The notes under the pieces were generated by a model. That model searched no databases and was not told the origin of the DNA. It was given only the letters and a program-made list of their open reading frames with translations. Source: Leuconostoc kimchii IMSNU 11154 (GTDB taxonomy: Bacteria; Bacillota; Bacilli; Lactobacillales; Lactobacillaceae). From it: a stretch of 64,000 bases of DNA. The translations under genes were made by a program, and so were the position numbers. Positions within the stretch are counted from its first letter, which is position 1; each line of letters starts with the position of its first letter. Of this stretch, positions 1-12,261 are shown in pieces. The stretch lies in assembly GCF_000092505.1 (NCBI RefSeq), contig NC_014136.1:496001-560000 (forward strand). The letters run 5' to 3'.

Positions 1-122
1 AATTCAACGCCATTTTTAAAATCTGTTAACGCACCTTCTAAAGGCCGATCGCCTTTTTCTAATTGGCTCACAATAGTTTCTAATTGTTGTAGTTTTTCTT
101 CAAAAGATTTTGACTCACTCAC
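1..122 (-). CDS. xseB: Exodeoxyribonuclease VII small subunit, N-terminal part (cut by window edge)
   Basis: Translating the minus strand from a GTG at 122 gives about 40 residues beginning [20 protein letters not shown], the helical N-terminus typical of XseB, followed by the [20 protein letters not shown] segment. XseB binds XseA to form the single-strand exonuclease ExoVII, which acts in DNA repair. The start overlaps the end of xseA by 8 bases (115-122), so the two subunits are probably made by translational coupling. The C-terminus lies outside the window. Confidence 0.9.
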   Translation of the reverse strand, partial: MSESKSFEEKLQQLETIVSQLEKGDRPLEGALTDFKNGVE

Positions 123-1401
123 TTTTCAAGACCCTCGTTTCTATAATTTTTGCTGTTGCACTGCCATTTGCCAAACGTAATTCGACCTCATCGTCCGGAT
201 GAACTTCTTTAATATTTCGAATGACTTGACCGTCTTTTTCAATCAATACATAACCACGTGTCAAAATTTTTAGCGGACTCATTAAATCTAGTTTAGCTGC
301 TAACAATTGAACCTTTTCACGTGGTTGTTGCAAAATATTTTGTCGAATCTGCGACTGCCTTTGCGCCAAAGTTGTTAACTGATGTTGCGTTGAAACCAGT
401 CGTTGATGTAACAACTGATTCAATGTATGTGACAGTTGATCTACACGCTGATTATATCCAGAATACAATCTGTCTGGTTGCTGAAAAATCACATGTTGTG
501 CAACACGGTCCACACTTTGTCGCCTGTTGTCAATCAACTGCTTCATTCGTAGATTCAATCTTACTTGCAGTTCATTTAAACGTGAAACGAGTTGTGTTAA
601 CGTAACAGGTGTTGCTAATTCTGCAGCAGCTGTTGGTGTTGCTGCGCGTTTGTCAGCTACAAAATCTACTAAGGTATTATCAGTTTCATGACCCACAGAA
701 CTAATCACTGGTAACTGAGTGGCAGCAATAGTACGTGCTAACTTTTCATCATTGAATGCCCATAAATCCTCAATCGAACCACCACCTCGACCAACAATAA
801 GTGTATCGTATTGATTAGACGCATCAATTCGTAAAATTTGTTTAATGATTGTCGTACTAGCTTTATCACCCTGCACCACTGCCGGAAATAAAACCACCTG
901 CGCACTTGGAAATCGACGTTGCACTGTACGCACAATGTCTTCAATAACCGCACCAGTTGGTGAAGTAACGACAGCAATCCGTTTTGGAAACAATGGTATA
1001 TGTTTTTTAGGCAAATCAAACAAACCTTCAGCTGATAATTTGCGCTTAAGTTGTTCATAAGCCAAAAATAGTTCGCCAATACCATCAGGCGCCATCTGTT
1101 CCAAAATAATAGCATAGGTACCACTAGGCTCATATATTTGTACACGGCCAATGGCATTAATTTTCATGCCTTCTTCTGGGTCAAATTTCAATCGACTCGC
1201 GTATGAAAACATGGCTGCTGAAATCACAGCATGCCCATTTGGATCTTTAATCGAAAAATATAAATGGCGACCACGTCGCCGACCAATATTAGAAATTTCA
1301 CCTGTAACATAAACTTTTTCTAAATAAGGATCAGCATCAAATTTGCGTTTCAAATAGGCTGTGAGCGCACTTATTGTTAAATATTTATTTGCTTCAGACA
1401 T
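115..1401 (-). CDS. xseA: Exodeoxyribonuclease VII large subunit
   Basis: This 428-residue protein is the catalytic subunit of ExoVII, which degrades single-stranded DNA processively from either end during repair. The order is typical: an N-terminal OB fold (about 5-105, including [12 protein letters not shown] and [10 protein letters not shown]), the exonuclease core (about 125-320, with [28 protein letters not shown] and SSVGHETD), then a coiled-coil C-terminal region. The ATG at 1401 has no Shine-Dalgarno sequence but lies six bases after a TATAAT, which suggests a leaderless transcript. It overlaps xseB downstream, and camS upstream ends at its own terminator, so xseA-xseB form a separate unit. 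Confidence 0.96.
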   Translation of the reverse strand: MSEANKYLTISALTAYLKRKFDADPYLEKVYVTGEISNIGRRRGRHLYFSIKDPNGHAVISAAMFSYASRLKFDPEEGMKINAIGRVQIYEPSGTYAIILEQMAPDGIGELFLAYEQLKRKLSAEGLFDLPKKHIPLFPKRIAVVTSPTGAVIEDIVRTVQRRFPSAQVVLFPAVVQGDKASTTIIKQILRIDASNQYDTLIVGRGGGSIEDLWAFNDEKLARTIAATQLPVISSVGHETDNTLVDFVADKRAATPTAAAELATPVTLTQLVSRLNELQVRLNLRMKQLIDNRRQSVDRVAQHVIFQQPDRLYSGYNQRVDQLSHTLNQLLHQRLVSTQHQLTTLAQRQSQIRQNILQQPREKVQLLAAKLDLMSPLKILTRGYVLIEKDGQVIRNIKEVHPDDEVELRLANGSATAKIIETRVLKSE

Positions 1402-1407
1402 AGCTAA

Positions 1408-1429
1408 ATTATACCATTATTATGCAGAC
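1408..1429 (-). promoter_or_regulatory. Extended -10 promoter placing the xseA start at or near +1
   Basis: On the minus strand the sequence reads TGGTATAAT, with TATAAT at 1413-1408, then six bases (TTAGCT), then the xseA ATG at 1401. A weak -35 like TTGTAT lies 16 bases upstream. Transcription would start at about the A of the ATG, leaving no leader. There is no SD-like sequence before the ATG. Confidence 0.6.
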
Positions 1430-1432
1430 ATA

Positions 1433-1454
1433 CAAAAAGCATAGATAACTATGC

Positions 1455-1456
<2 letters not shown>
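1433..1456 (-). terminator. Intrinsic terminator of pcrA-ligA-camS
   Basis: On the minus strand AAGCATAG and CTATGCTT form a perfect 8-bp stem around a TTAT loop, followed by a T run. It overlaps the last codons of camS and separates that operon from xseA. Confidence 0.7.
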
Positions 1457-4648
<3,192 letters not shown>

Positions 4649-4725
4649 CTAATCTAACCGGATCCTATGATCATTGTTACTAAGTATTGGTATATTTATA
4701 CCTTTATTTAACTATATGCGTTATT

Positions 4726-6975
4726 TTAATCAATTTTCGTAATGGGAGCAAACGCCGCTAATAATTGTTTGACACCTTCCGACGGGAAGGCGACTTTTAG
4801 TTCTTGGTCATTTGTGTTACCAGTAACAGCAACAACTGTACCAATACCCCATTTTTTATGACTAACTTTATCACCTGCCGACCAACTTGTATTATCTCCG
4901 CCTGTCGTACCACTCACTGTTTTAATGACTGGCGTTGACTGAAAAGTTGTGGCCTTTGCCATTTGTGTCTTACGGTCAAATGGCATAGCACGCTGATAAC
5001 TACTTGAATTAACAGAACCGGCAGATTGTGAATCAAGTAATTCAGGTGAAATTTCTGAAATAAACCGAGACGCATCATTAACTTGTGTGCGCCCGTATAA
5101 TAACCTAGAAAAGGCATTAGTTAAAAATAGCTTTTCCTTGGCACGTGTAATACCAACATACGCCAAACGTCTCTCTTCCTCAAGAAGATCTTCGTCCATG
5201 AGTGAACGTGATAATGGAAAAATACCTTCTTCCATACCAATTAAAAAGACAACAGGAAATTCCAGACCCTTAGCTGCATGCAAAGTCATCAATGTCACTG
5301 CGCCATCACCCTCCTCAAAATCATCTAGATCTGTCATTAGTGCTGTAGATCCCAAAAAATCCGTCATTGGGTCAACTGCTTCTGGATCATCTGCACGGTA
5401 CTTTTCATCAAACTCTTTTGTAACAGACAAGAATTCTTCTAAGTTTTCTAAACGTGCTTGGCTATCTGGATCACTTTTTTCAGCCAACATTTGACGATAT
5501 CCAGATCGTGTCATTGCCAATTCAGCAAGTTCAGTGACATTTAAAAATTCTGATTGTTGACGTAAATCATGCATCATATCAGCAAATACTAAGAATTTAG
5601 AAGCTGCTTTAGTTGAAATTTCTGGTGCCAACTCGATACTGTCAATTGCAGTCATGTAAGACACATTAAGTCGATTTGCCAACTCGCGTAGCCGGTTTAA
5701 AGATGTCGCCCCTAGGCCACGTTTTGGTTCATTGACAACACGTTCAAAAGCAGCATTATTGTCTGGGTTCGTAATCAAATTCATATACGACATGATATCC
5801 AGAATTTCTTTACGTTCATAAAATTTATGACCACCAACCATTGTATAAGGCATGTTCGCCTTAACTAATGATTCTTCCACATTACGCGACTGCGCATTAG
5901 TACGATACAGCACAGCAAAATCACTGTACGCCATATTGTTTTCTTCGCGCATTTTTTGAACATTTGACAAAATGAAATTGGCTTCGTCACGTTCTGTTTG
6001 TGCGCGATAATAGATTATTTTATCACCCTTACCATTTTGAGTCCATAATTTTTTGGGTACACGTTCATTGTTATGGTTAATCACTGCATTAGCAGCATCC
6101 AATATATTTTGCGTCGACCGATAGTTTTGTTCTAACATCACAGTATGTGCTGTAGGATAATCTTTTTCAAAATTCAAAATATTGTTCATGTTAGCGCCAC
6201 GCCAACCGTAAATGGACTGATCGGCATCACCAACGACTGCCAAATTTTGTGAGCGCTTCGCTAATAAGTTAACAATAGTATATTGTGCATCATTTGTATC
6301 TTGATACTCATCGACATGTAGATATTCAAATTGATTTTGATAGCGTGTTAATACCTCAGGCGTTGATTGAAATAAATCAATCGTCAACATAATTAGGTCA
6401 TCAAAATCAACACTTTGTGCACGCTTTAACTCCTGTTGGTAAGCCGTGTAGATTTCAGCAACTGTTTCCTGAAAGGCATTATCTGCTTGTTTTGCATAGT
6501 CACGTGGCCGAAGCATATCATTTTTAGCATTTGAAATCATGCCTAAAATCGTACGCGGGTCGTATTGATTTGTATCTAAATTCAAATCTGAAATCACACG
6601 TTTCATCAGTGTTTTCTGCGCACTCGTATCAATAATTGTAAAGTTACGTGATAAGCCAATATTTTCGCCATCACGTCTCAAAATACGCACAGCCAAAGCA
6701 TGAAAAGTTGATACCCAAATATCACGTGCAACATCTTCTGATAATAACGCGCTAATCCGTTCACGCATCTCTTTTGCTGCCTTATTTGTAAATGTAATTG
6801 CTAATATTCGCCACGGAAAGACATTCAAGTCTTGTACTAAATGTGCAATACGATGTGTTAATACACGTGTTTTTCCTGATCCAGCACCGGCCATAATTAA
6901 AAGCGGCCCTTGTGTTGTTTGGACGGCCTCAGCCTGCTTATCGTTCATTCCATTGATGAGTTCTTCTACTGACAT
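4726..6975 (-). CDS. pcrA: ATP-dependent DNA helicase PcrA (UvrD/Rep family)
   Basis: A 749-residue superfamily 1A 3'-5' helicase acting in repair, rolling-circle replication and removal of proteins from DNA. Walker A AGAGSGKT lies near residues 29-36; the motifs TFTNKAAKEMRER, DEYQDTN, VGDADQSIYGWRGAN, LEQNYRST, VTLMTLHAAKGLEF and YVGITRAKE follow in order. The C-terminus has the PcrA-type basic beta domain (about 690-745). The ATG at 6975 follows AGGAG by five bases; the upstream in-frame GTG overlaps the SD and is unlikely. It heads the pcrA-ligA-camS operon and has a LexA-like box in its promoter. Confidence 0.97.
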   Translation of the reverse strand: MSVEELINGMNDKQAEAVQTTQGPLLIMAGAGSGKTRVLTHRIAHLVQDLNVFPWRILAITFTNKAAKEMRERISALLSEDVARDIWVSTFHALAVRILRRDGENIGLSRNFTIIDTSAQKTLMKRVISDLNLDTNQYDPRTILGMISNAKNDMLRPRDYAKQADNAFQETVAEIYTAYQQELKRAQSVDFDDLIMLTIDLFQSTPEVLTRYQNQFEYLHVDEYQDTNDAQYTIVNLLAKRSQNLAVVGDADQSIYGWRGANMNNILNFEKDYPTAHTVMLEQNYRSTQNILDAANAVINHNNERVPKKLWTQNGKGDKIIYYRAQTERDEANFILSNVQKMREENNMAYSDFAVLYRTNAQSRNVEESLVKANMPYTMVGGHKFYERKEILDIMSYMNLITNPDNNAAFERVVNEPKRGLGATSLNRLRELANRLNVSYMTAIDSIELAPEISTKAASKFLVFADMMHDLRQQSEFLNVTELAELAMTRSGYRQMLAEKSDPDSQARLENLEEFLSVTKEFDEKYRADDPEAVDPMTDFLGSTALMTDLDDFEEGDGAVTLMTLHAAKGLEFPVVFLIGMEEGIFPLSRSLMDEDLLEEERRLAYVGITRAKEKLFLTNAFSRLLYGRTQVNDASRFISEISPELLDSQSAGSVNSSSYQRAMPFDRKTQMAKATTFQSTPVIKTVSGTTGGDNTSWSAGDKVSHKKWGIGTVVAVTGNTNDQELKVAFPSEGVKQLLAAFAPITKID

Positions 6976-7008
6976 ATGCACTCCTAAAGTGTAAATTACG
7001 CTCCTACC

Positions 7009-7041
7009 ATTATACCAGATTTTTTCACGAACATCAGTTCG
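7009..7041 (-). promoter_or_regulatory. pcrA promoter with overlapping LexA (SOS) box
   Basis: The minus strand has an extended -10, TGGTATAAT (TATAAT at 7014-7009). Where the -35 should lie is the perfect palindrome CGAAC-ATCA-GTTCG (7028-7041), which matches the CGAAC-N4-GTTCG core of Gram-positive LexA (DinR) operators. A repressor bound there would block polymerase, so the repair operon is probably damage-inducible. The assignment rests on motif match and position alone. Confidence 0.6.
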
Positions 7042-7074
7042 TAAAACACAAAAAAAGCAATCATATCTCGCTCA

Positions 7075-7704
7075 TTATTTTGGTATATCAAATCGAGATA
7101 AATGCCATTCTTCAATAATTGCAATTAACTTCTTAGCGTATGTTGGATCTGTCGCATACCCATCTTGCGTTAAAGCTACTGCTGCAGTTTGGTAATCCTT
7201 AGCTTTTAAAACATGTTGATACTGTGCAGTATTCCAACTTGTCCCATGATACAGCAGTTCCGCATGTGCCTTCATACTTTCTTGCCAAGAATCATAAGAC
7301 GCAAAACGCCCCTGGATAGTTATCCACTGGCCATTTTCAAACTCTTGGGTCGGCAATACAACACTTTTTTGACTTTTATCTGCTTTAATGCCATATAAAT
7401 TATTGTATTGTGTCGACAAAGTCGACGTATGCCAATCAGATTCCAAAATTGCTTGAGCAATACTGATTGATGCAATCACACCGTATTTTTCTTGCATTTC
7501 TCTAGCGTATGGTGCTAACTGATTAATCCAAACCACCTTTTGTTGATCTGCTTGACTATTTGTCGGTGATTGTTGTCGATCAAAAATTAAAGTCTGTGAC
7601 CAAAACGTAGCAACAATGGCAATAATAACAATACTACTAACCCACAGCCAGAGATCTAATTTAATTAACTTTTTTTTCGTTCGTCGTTTTTTTCGTTTTG
7701 CCAT
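7075..7704 (-). CDS. Membrane-anchored glucosaminidase (GH73) peptidoglycan hydrolase
   Basis: This 209-residue protein has a strongly basic N-terminus (KRKKRRTKKK), one membrane helix (about 18-38) and a LytG/AcmA-type glucosaminidase domain (about 62-205). The likely catalytic Glu is in AQAILESDWHTS; other family signatures are NLYGIKA, FASYDSWQESMKAHAELL and GYATDPTYAKKL. It probably cleaves glycan strands outside the membrane in wall turnover or cell separation. No wall-binding repeats are present. The ATG directly abuts the cydC stop, so it may be co-transcribed with the cyd genes. Confidence 0.88.
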   Translation of the reverse strand: MAKRKKRRTKKKLIKLDLWLWVSSIVIIAIVATFWSQTLIFDRQQSPTNSQADQQKVVWINQLAPYAREMQEKYGVIASISIAQAILESDWHTSTLSTQYNNLYGIKADKSQKSVVLPTQEFENGQWITIQGRFASYDSWQESMKAHAELLYHGTSWNTAQYQHVLKAKDYQTAAVALTQDGYATDPTYAKKLIAIIEEWHLSRFDIPK

Positions 7705-9432
7705 TTAGTGAAAATCATCCATTGCTAATAATTTTTGAAAATATGTTGACGTTGCTTTTAATGTTTCTGGTGTGTCACTTAAAAGAAAGTGCCCCTCTGA
7801 CAAAAAGTAGACGTGGTCCACTTCATCAATACCCGTTAAATGGTGGGTCACCCATATAATTGTACGATTTTGTAGCACTTTAAATATCTGTTGTAGGACT
7901 TCATACTCCGTTTTAGGATCTAAGCCCACCGTTGGCTCATCTAAAATAACAATCGGCGCCTTTTGTAACAGGACGCGTGCCAGTGCAAAGCGTTGTTGTT
8001 CGCCACCCGAAAAACGGGCACCTGCCTCCTGCATTTTTGTCTGATATTTTTCTGGCAAACTATCAATTAGCGGTTGTAACCCAGCTTGTGTTATGGCTGC
8101 TTTTACTTGATCATCAGTTGCATTAATATTACCCATTCGCACATTATTTAAAATCGTTGTATCAAATAAATAAGATTGCTGATCTAATACAGCTATGACC
8201 TTTGACAAGTTTTGTTTTAGCAACTGTACGGATTCATTACCAATTGTCACATGACCTGACTCTGGGACAATATCACCTGTCATTAATTTTAATAGGGTGG
8301 TCTTTCCCGAACCGGAACGCCCTAATATCGCAATTTTTTCACCCGCCTGGACAACTAAATTTAATTGGTGAATTATTGTTTTATCGCCATATTTAAATGT
8401 CACATGACTTAATTCAATTGTTGGTGTCATAATGTTTTTAGGTATCATCACGCTTTCCTCAGGAACTGGTAATTCATTTAAACGTATCATGCTGTCCTCA
8501 TAGAATGATGCCTCACTAACACCTTGATTAACACCCAAAAAGCTATCAACTAGGGGGAAAATAGCCAAGATAAACGCTGCAATAAAATTCACAGCTATTC
8601 GACTGCCTGAAAATTGACTACCTGACCAGATGGTTGTGCTAACAACTAATATCAATACAAGTATTTGTATCCAAAAATCACGCCACCAACCAAACTTCAT
8701 GCTTTCACCCTTGGTTTTAGCTAAATTTGCCATTACTTTACCCTGAGAGGCTATGAGGTCTTGTTGACGACCAGATAATACCCAATCTTGTAGACCAAGA
8801 ACAGCATCTGTTGCATCAGTGTATAACTGAGATTGTAGTTGCTTTTGTTTTTTTACGCGCGCGCGATTTGCAAAAAAGCTCACGATTGGTATGATAACCA
8901 TGATGACTGATAACATCGTCACCCACCATAACATAAATAGCCAGTTCACGACACCAATACCAATACTAACAAACAAATACAAAACCATACCCGCGCCAAG
9001 TGGGAATAGTGTCCGTAAATATAGGTTTTGCAAGCGATCAAGATCATCTGCTAATAAACTAAGCACCTCCCCTGTTTGCAAGCGACTGCGAATATTACTA
9101 GCTGTACTTGCAACACTTTCATACAAACGTCTACGTGATTTCGAGACAAAACGAAGCACCCAATTATGAGAAACCATTCGCTGAGCATATCGAAAAACAG
9201 GGCGAGCAATACCAAAACCTCTTGTTAACACAATCGGTACATAAATCATTAAAACATTTTCTGGTCGTTGTGCTGCGCGAGATATTAAGTATCCTGAAAC
9301 AAACATCAATGAACCTGCAGCTAAAATTGTCAAAAAGCTTAACACAATTGACCAAAAAAGACCTGACTTTTGCGATTTTAAAAAAGGTATAACCCAGCGA
9401 TCCCTTTTTAATAATTGTCTAACCTTACTCAT
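7705..9432 (-). CDS. cydC: Heterodimeric ABC exporter subunit CydC (bd-oxidase assembly)
   Basis: A 575-residue ABC half-transporter with six membrane helices (about 20-300) and a C-terminal ATPase: Walker A GRSGSGKTT, signature ARFSGGEQQRFALAR, Walker B IVILDEPTVGLD and the switch histidine in THHLTG. With the neighbouring subunit it exports thiols such as cysteine or glutathione, needed to assemble cytochrome bd. AGGAGG inside the end of cydD is six bases before the ATG at 9432 and only three before the ATG at 9435. Names cydC and cydD are used differently between species; here cydC is the last gene of cydABDC order. Confidence 0.9.
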   Translation of the reverse strand: MSKVRQLLKRDRWVIPFLKSQKSGLFWSIVLSFLTILAAGSLMFVSGYLISRAAQRPENVLMIYVPIVLTRGFGIARPVFRYAQRMVSHNWVLRFVSKSRRRLYESVASTASNIRSRLQTGEVLSLLADDLDRLQNLYLRTLFPLGAGMVLYLFVSIGIGVVNWLFMLWWVTMLSVIMVIIPIVSFFANRARVKKQKQLQSQLYTDATDAVLGLQDWVLSGRQQDLIASQGKVMANLAKTKGESMKFGWWRDFWIQILVLILVVSTTIWSGSQFSGSRIAVNFIAAFILAIFPLVDSFLGVNQGVSEASFYEDSMIRLNELPVPEESVMIPKNIMTPTIELSHVTFKYGDKTIIHQLNLVVQAGEKIAILGRSGSGKTTLLKLMTGDIVPESGHVTIGNESVQLLKQNLSKVIAVLDQQSYLFDTTILNNVRMGNINATDDQVKAAITQAGLQPLIDSLPEKYQTKMQEAGARFSGGEQQRFALARVLLQKAPIVILDEPTVGLDPKTEYEVLQQIFKVLQNRTIIWVTHHLTGIDEVDHVYFLSEGHFLLSDTPETLKATSTYFQKLLAMDDFH

Positions 9433-11150
9433 CATTCGCCTCCTAGCTCATAACGTAACTGGTTCAATTGGCTGTTGACGTCTGCTAATAATAAATGTGG
9501 CTCTCCTTGCTCAACAACTTCACCATGCCGTAACACAAGAACATAATCCATTTGGTCTAACCAATGCAAGCGATGCGTGGCAAAGAATACTAAATGAGAG
9601 GCCAAAATAGGCGCCATTGTTTGTTTTAAATCATATTCTGTTTCAATATCCAAGTGGGCCGTTGGTTCATCAAACAATAATATTTTTCGTTGATTATCTA
9701 ATAACATTCTAGCTAAGGTAATTCTTTGTGCTTGTCCACCAGAAACTTGACGACCACTTTCACCAATCACACTATCTAACCCATCTGGTAATTCATCAAC
9801 AAACGATGATAATCCTGCACTTTTAATTGCATCCCTCACCTCGCTGTCAGTAGCATTTTGTGCATAAAATTTAATGTTTTCACGTAGCGTGTTATGAAAA
9901 ATGTACGGTTGCTGTGGCATATAAAAAAACTGCTTTTGCCAATCAGATTGTGCTAAATGTGGTAGTTTTTGGTGATTAATAGTGATCTCCCCACTATCTG
10001 CTGTTAAAAAGCCACCGATAATATTCAGTAAGGTGGATTTACCTGAACCACTTTCACCAACCAAGGCAATTTTTTGATACCCATTTGCTTGTAATGTTAT
10101 ATTTTTTAACACTGGCTGCTGATCATAGGAAAAATTAATGTCATTTAAAGTCAGTTGACTATCAGATTGCCATGTTGTGAGTTGCAATACGCCTTGATCT
10201 GAAACATCAGGTTCCTCAATCATAGCCAAAACATCCGTTAACGCGTTCTTACCATTTAAAGTCGCATGATAATCATCAGAAAAATTACGCAACGGTAAAA
10301 AATACTCAGGTGATAAAATCAATATCGTTAGCGCTGGTAATAATAACATATGACCGTTAAGTAAATCAAATCCTAGAAAAACCGCGACAACAGCAATTGA
10401 GAGTGTCGTAAAAAAGTCTAATGCAAACGTTGATGTCATGGCAATTCTCAGTGTTCGCATGGTCGTTTTTCGGTAATCTTCAGAAATTTGATAGATTTCA
10501 TCACTATAAGTATTTGCCAATCCAAGTTGCTTCAAAGTTGGTAATCCACGCAAAGCATCGACAAAGCGATTGTTCAAATTTTTAAAATTTGCAAATTCTG
10601 CATCGGCCTTGCTTTGTGCCGCTAAGCCTAAAATAATAAAAAATATAATGACAACTGGAAAAATTAATAACAAGAACAAACCTTGCTCCCACTTAATATA
10701 AAAAATGTAGGCCAATACTAGCCATGGAATAATACTTAAATCAAATACTTTAATCAATAACAATTGAAAATAATTTTTAACATTATCCAATCCGGCACCA
10801 AGCGTTGTGACAGCGTTCCCTGTACCCTGATTAGCAACAACCGTTGATCCTAGCGCTGTATATTTTTCTAACAGTTGGACACGATAATCTTCAACGGCTG
10901 CATCTGCATAGATGGCCATAAATTGATTTTTCAACACCACCAATAACTGGCGTACAATAAAAGCTACTGCAAACCAAATAATGTTATTGATCGTCATTCT
11001 GATCGGTTGACCCTGCCATAAATCAACAATCGCACGCGACATAAATACACTTTGTGCAATTATGGCTAATCCTTGAATCCCAGTCATAATCACCAAAATC
11101 ATTAACGTACTAATAATACCTTTAAGTTTAAAAAGCCTTTTATCTATCAT
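9432..11150 (-). CDS. cydD: Heterodimeric ABC exporter subunit CydD (bd-oxidase assembly)
   Basis: A 572-residue ABC half-transporter, partner of the next gene. The membrane domain covers about 10-310; the ATPase has Walker A GESGSGKST, signature RQVSGGQAQRITLAR, Walker B ILLFDEPTAHLD and the switch histidine in THRLHWL. It is needed for maturation of the bd oxidase encoded just upstream. The ATG at 11150 has GGGGAT nine bases upstream; a longer open frame from 11180 lacks an SD. A terminator-like hairpin separates it from cydB, so the exporter may be made at a lower level than the oxidase. Confidence 0.9.
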   Translation of the reverse strand: MIDKRLFKLKGIISTLMILVIMTGIQGLAIIAQSVFMSRAIVDLWQGQPIRMTINNIIWFAVAFIVRQLLVVLKNQFMAIYADAAVEDYRVQLLEKYTALGSTVVANQGTGNAVTTLGAGLDNVKNYFQLLLIKVFDLSIIPWLVLAYIFYIKWEQGLFLLLIFPVVIIFFIILGLAAQSKADAEFANFKNLNNRFVDALRGLPTLKQLGLANTYSDEIYQISEDYRKTTMRTLRIAMTSTFALDFFTTLSIAVVAVFLGFDLLNGHMLLLPALTILILSPEYFLPLRNFSDDYHATLNGKNALTDVLAMIEEPDVSDQGVLQLTTWQSDSQLTLNDINFSYDQQPVLKNITLQANGYQKIALVGESGSGKSTLLNIIGGFLTADSGEITINHQKLPHLAQSDWQKQFFYMPQQPYIFHNTLRENIKFYAQNATDSEVRDAIKSAGLSSFVDELPDGLDSVIGESGRQVSGGQAQRITLARMLLDNQRKILLFDEPTAHLDIETEYDLKQTMAPILASHLVFFATHRLHWLDQMDYVLVLRHGEVVEQGEPHLLLADVNSQLNQLRYELGGE

Positions 11151-11204
11151 GTTAATTATCCCCACATAGTGCACAAACACTTAATGATGTCACACGCATT
11201 TAAA

Positions 11205-11237
11205 ACAAAAAACGCCTACATACAATTGTAAACGTTT
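11205..11237 (-). terminator. Terminator or attenuator between cydB and cydD
   Basis: On the minus strand AAACGTTTAC pairs with GTAGGCGTTT (10 bp, two G-T pairs) around an eight-base loop and is followed by TTTGTTTT. It lies just after the cydB stop inside the operon and would reduce readthrough into cydDC. Confidence 0.6.
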
Positions 11238-11247
11238 TTCTAAAAAA

Positions 11248-12261
11248 TTACTCTATGACTTTATGCGACACAATTCGTTTACGAAATACCCAGAAACTCC
11301 AGATTTGGTAAACCAAAGTTACCGGCAAGGCAATCAATACAACAATCGTCATGACTTTCAACGTATAAGCAGATGACGATGCCGTTATCACTGTCAAACT
11401 GTGTAGCGGATTATTTGCAACCATCACACGTGGAAATAGACCAACAAACAAGAGTATGACAACTGCCATCAAAGCAAACCCTGATAAAATAAATGGTGCA
11501 ATTTCTTGCTGCTTTTTAATAGCTAAAAACCAACCAATTAGCGTTGTGATAACCAAAATAATTAACAAAGCAAGTATTTGTATTGTTTTTGTTTGTATAA
11601 AGTCAGTATAAAAGTATAATAATACAGCAAACAGTGCTTCTCCAGCTAATAATACCGGATAAAGGTACTTTAATTGCACTAAAGCGCGTTGTCGTAACTT
11701 ACCATCAATGCGCAACCGTGTGTAGTTCAAACCATGGATATAACTCATCAAAGATACAGCAACACCACCAACTAATGTAAACGGTGTAACATAATCAAAG
11801 AAGCCAGCTGACAAATTACCACGCGCATCAATTGGTGTACCTGATACCATGGCCGTAAAAATCATGCCTAAGAAGAATGGGACTAAAAAAGATGTTAGCG
11901 CAATAAGATTTTCCCAGACATGTGTTCCTTGAATGGTAGGCATTTGCTCACGAAACTCAAATGAAACGCCACGATAAATTAACGACAATAATACAATAAA
12001 TAGCATTAAATAAAATCCTGAGAAAAGTGAAGCATACCAAAACGGAAACGCCGCAAACATTGCTGCACCAGCCGAAACCAACCACACTTCATTGGCATCC
12101 CAGTTTGGGCCAATAGCTTGATATAAGGCTTCACGATCTTTTTGATCCCGTGCATTCAACACAAACTGCATGCCAATGCCAAAATCAAATCCTTCTAGGA
12201 AGAAAAATCCAGCCCACAATGTACCGACTAAAACAAACCATACTACTTCTAATGTAGACAT
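11248..12261 (-). CDS. cydB: Cytochrome bd ubiquinol oxidase subunit II
   Basis: A 337-residue integral membrane protein with about eight or nine helices, the partner of CydA. Family signatures include the N-terminal LWAGFFFLEGFDFGIGMQ and GPNWDANEVWLV. The complex oxidises quinol and reduces oxygen to water at the cytoplasmic membrane. In lactic acid bacteria it usually works only when haem (and often menaquinone) is supplied; that is known of the group, not shown here. Its ATG overlaps the last base of cydA, so the two subunits are coupled. Confidence 0.96.
   Translation of the reverse strand: MSTLEVVWFVLVGTLWAGFFFLEGFDFGIGMQFVLNARDQKDREALYQAIGPNWDANEVWLVSAGAAMFAAFPFWYASLFSGFYLMLFIVLLSLIYRGVSFEFREQMPTIQGTHVWENLIALTSFLVPFFLGMIFTAMVSGTPIDARGNLSAGFFDYVTPFTLVGGVAVSLMSYIHGLNYTRLRIDGKLRQRALVQLKYLYPVLLAGEALFAVLLYFYTDFIQTKTIQILALLIILVITTLIGWFLAIKKQQEIAPFILSGFALMAVVILLFVGLFPRVMVANNPLHSLTVITASSSAYTLKVMTIVVLIALPVTLVYQIWSFWVFRKRIVSHKVIE

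Noticed and set aside
738..1157. Minus-strand 139-codon frame inside xseA
   Set aside because: Out-of-frame shadow of a well-supported gene, without an SD or recognisable motif.
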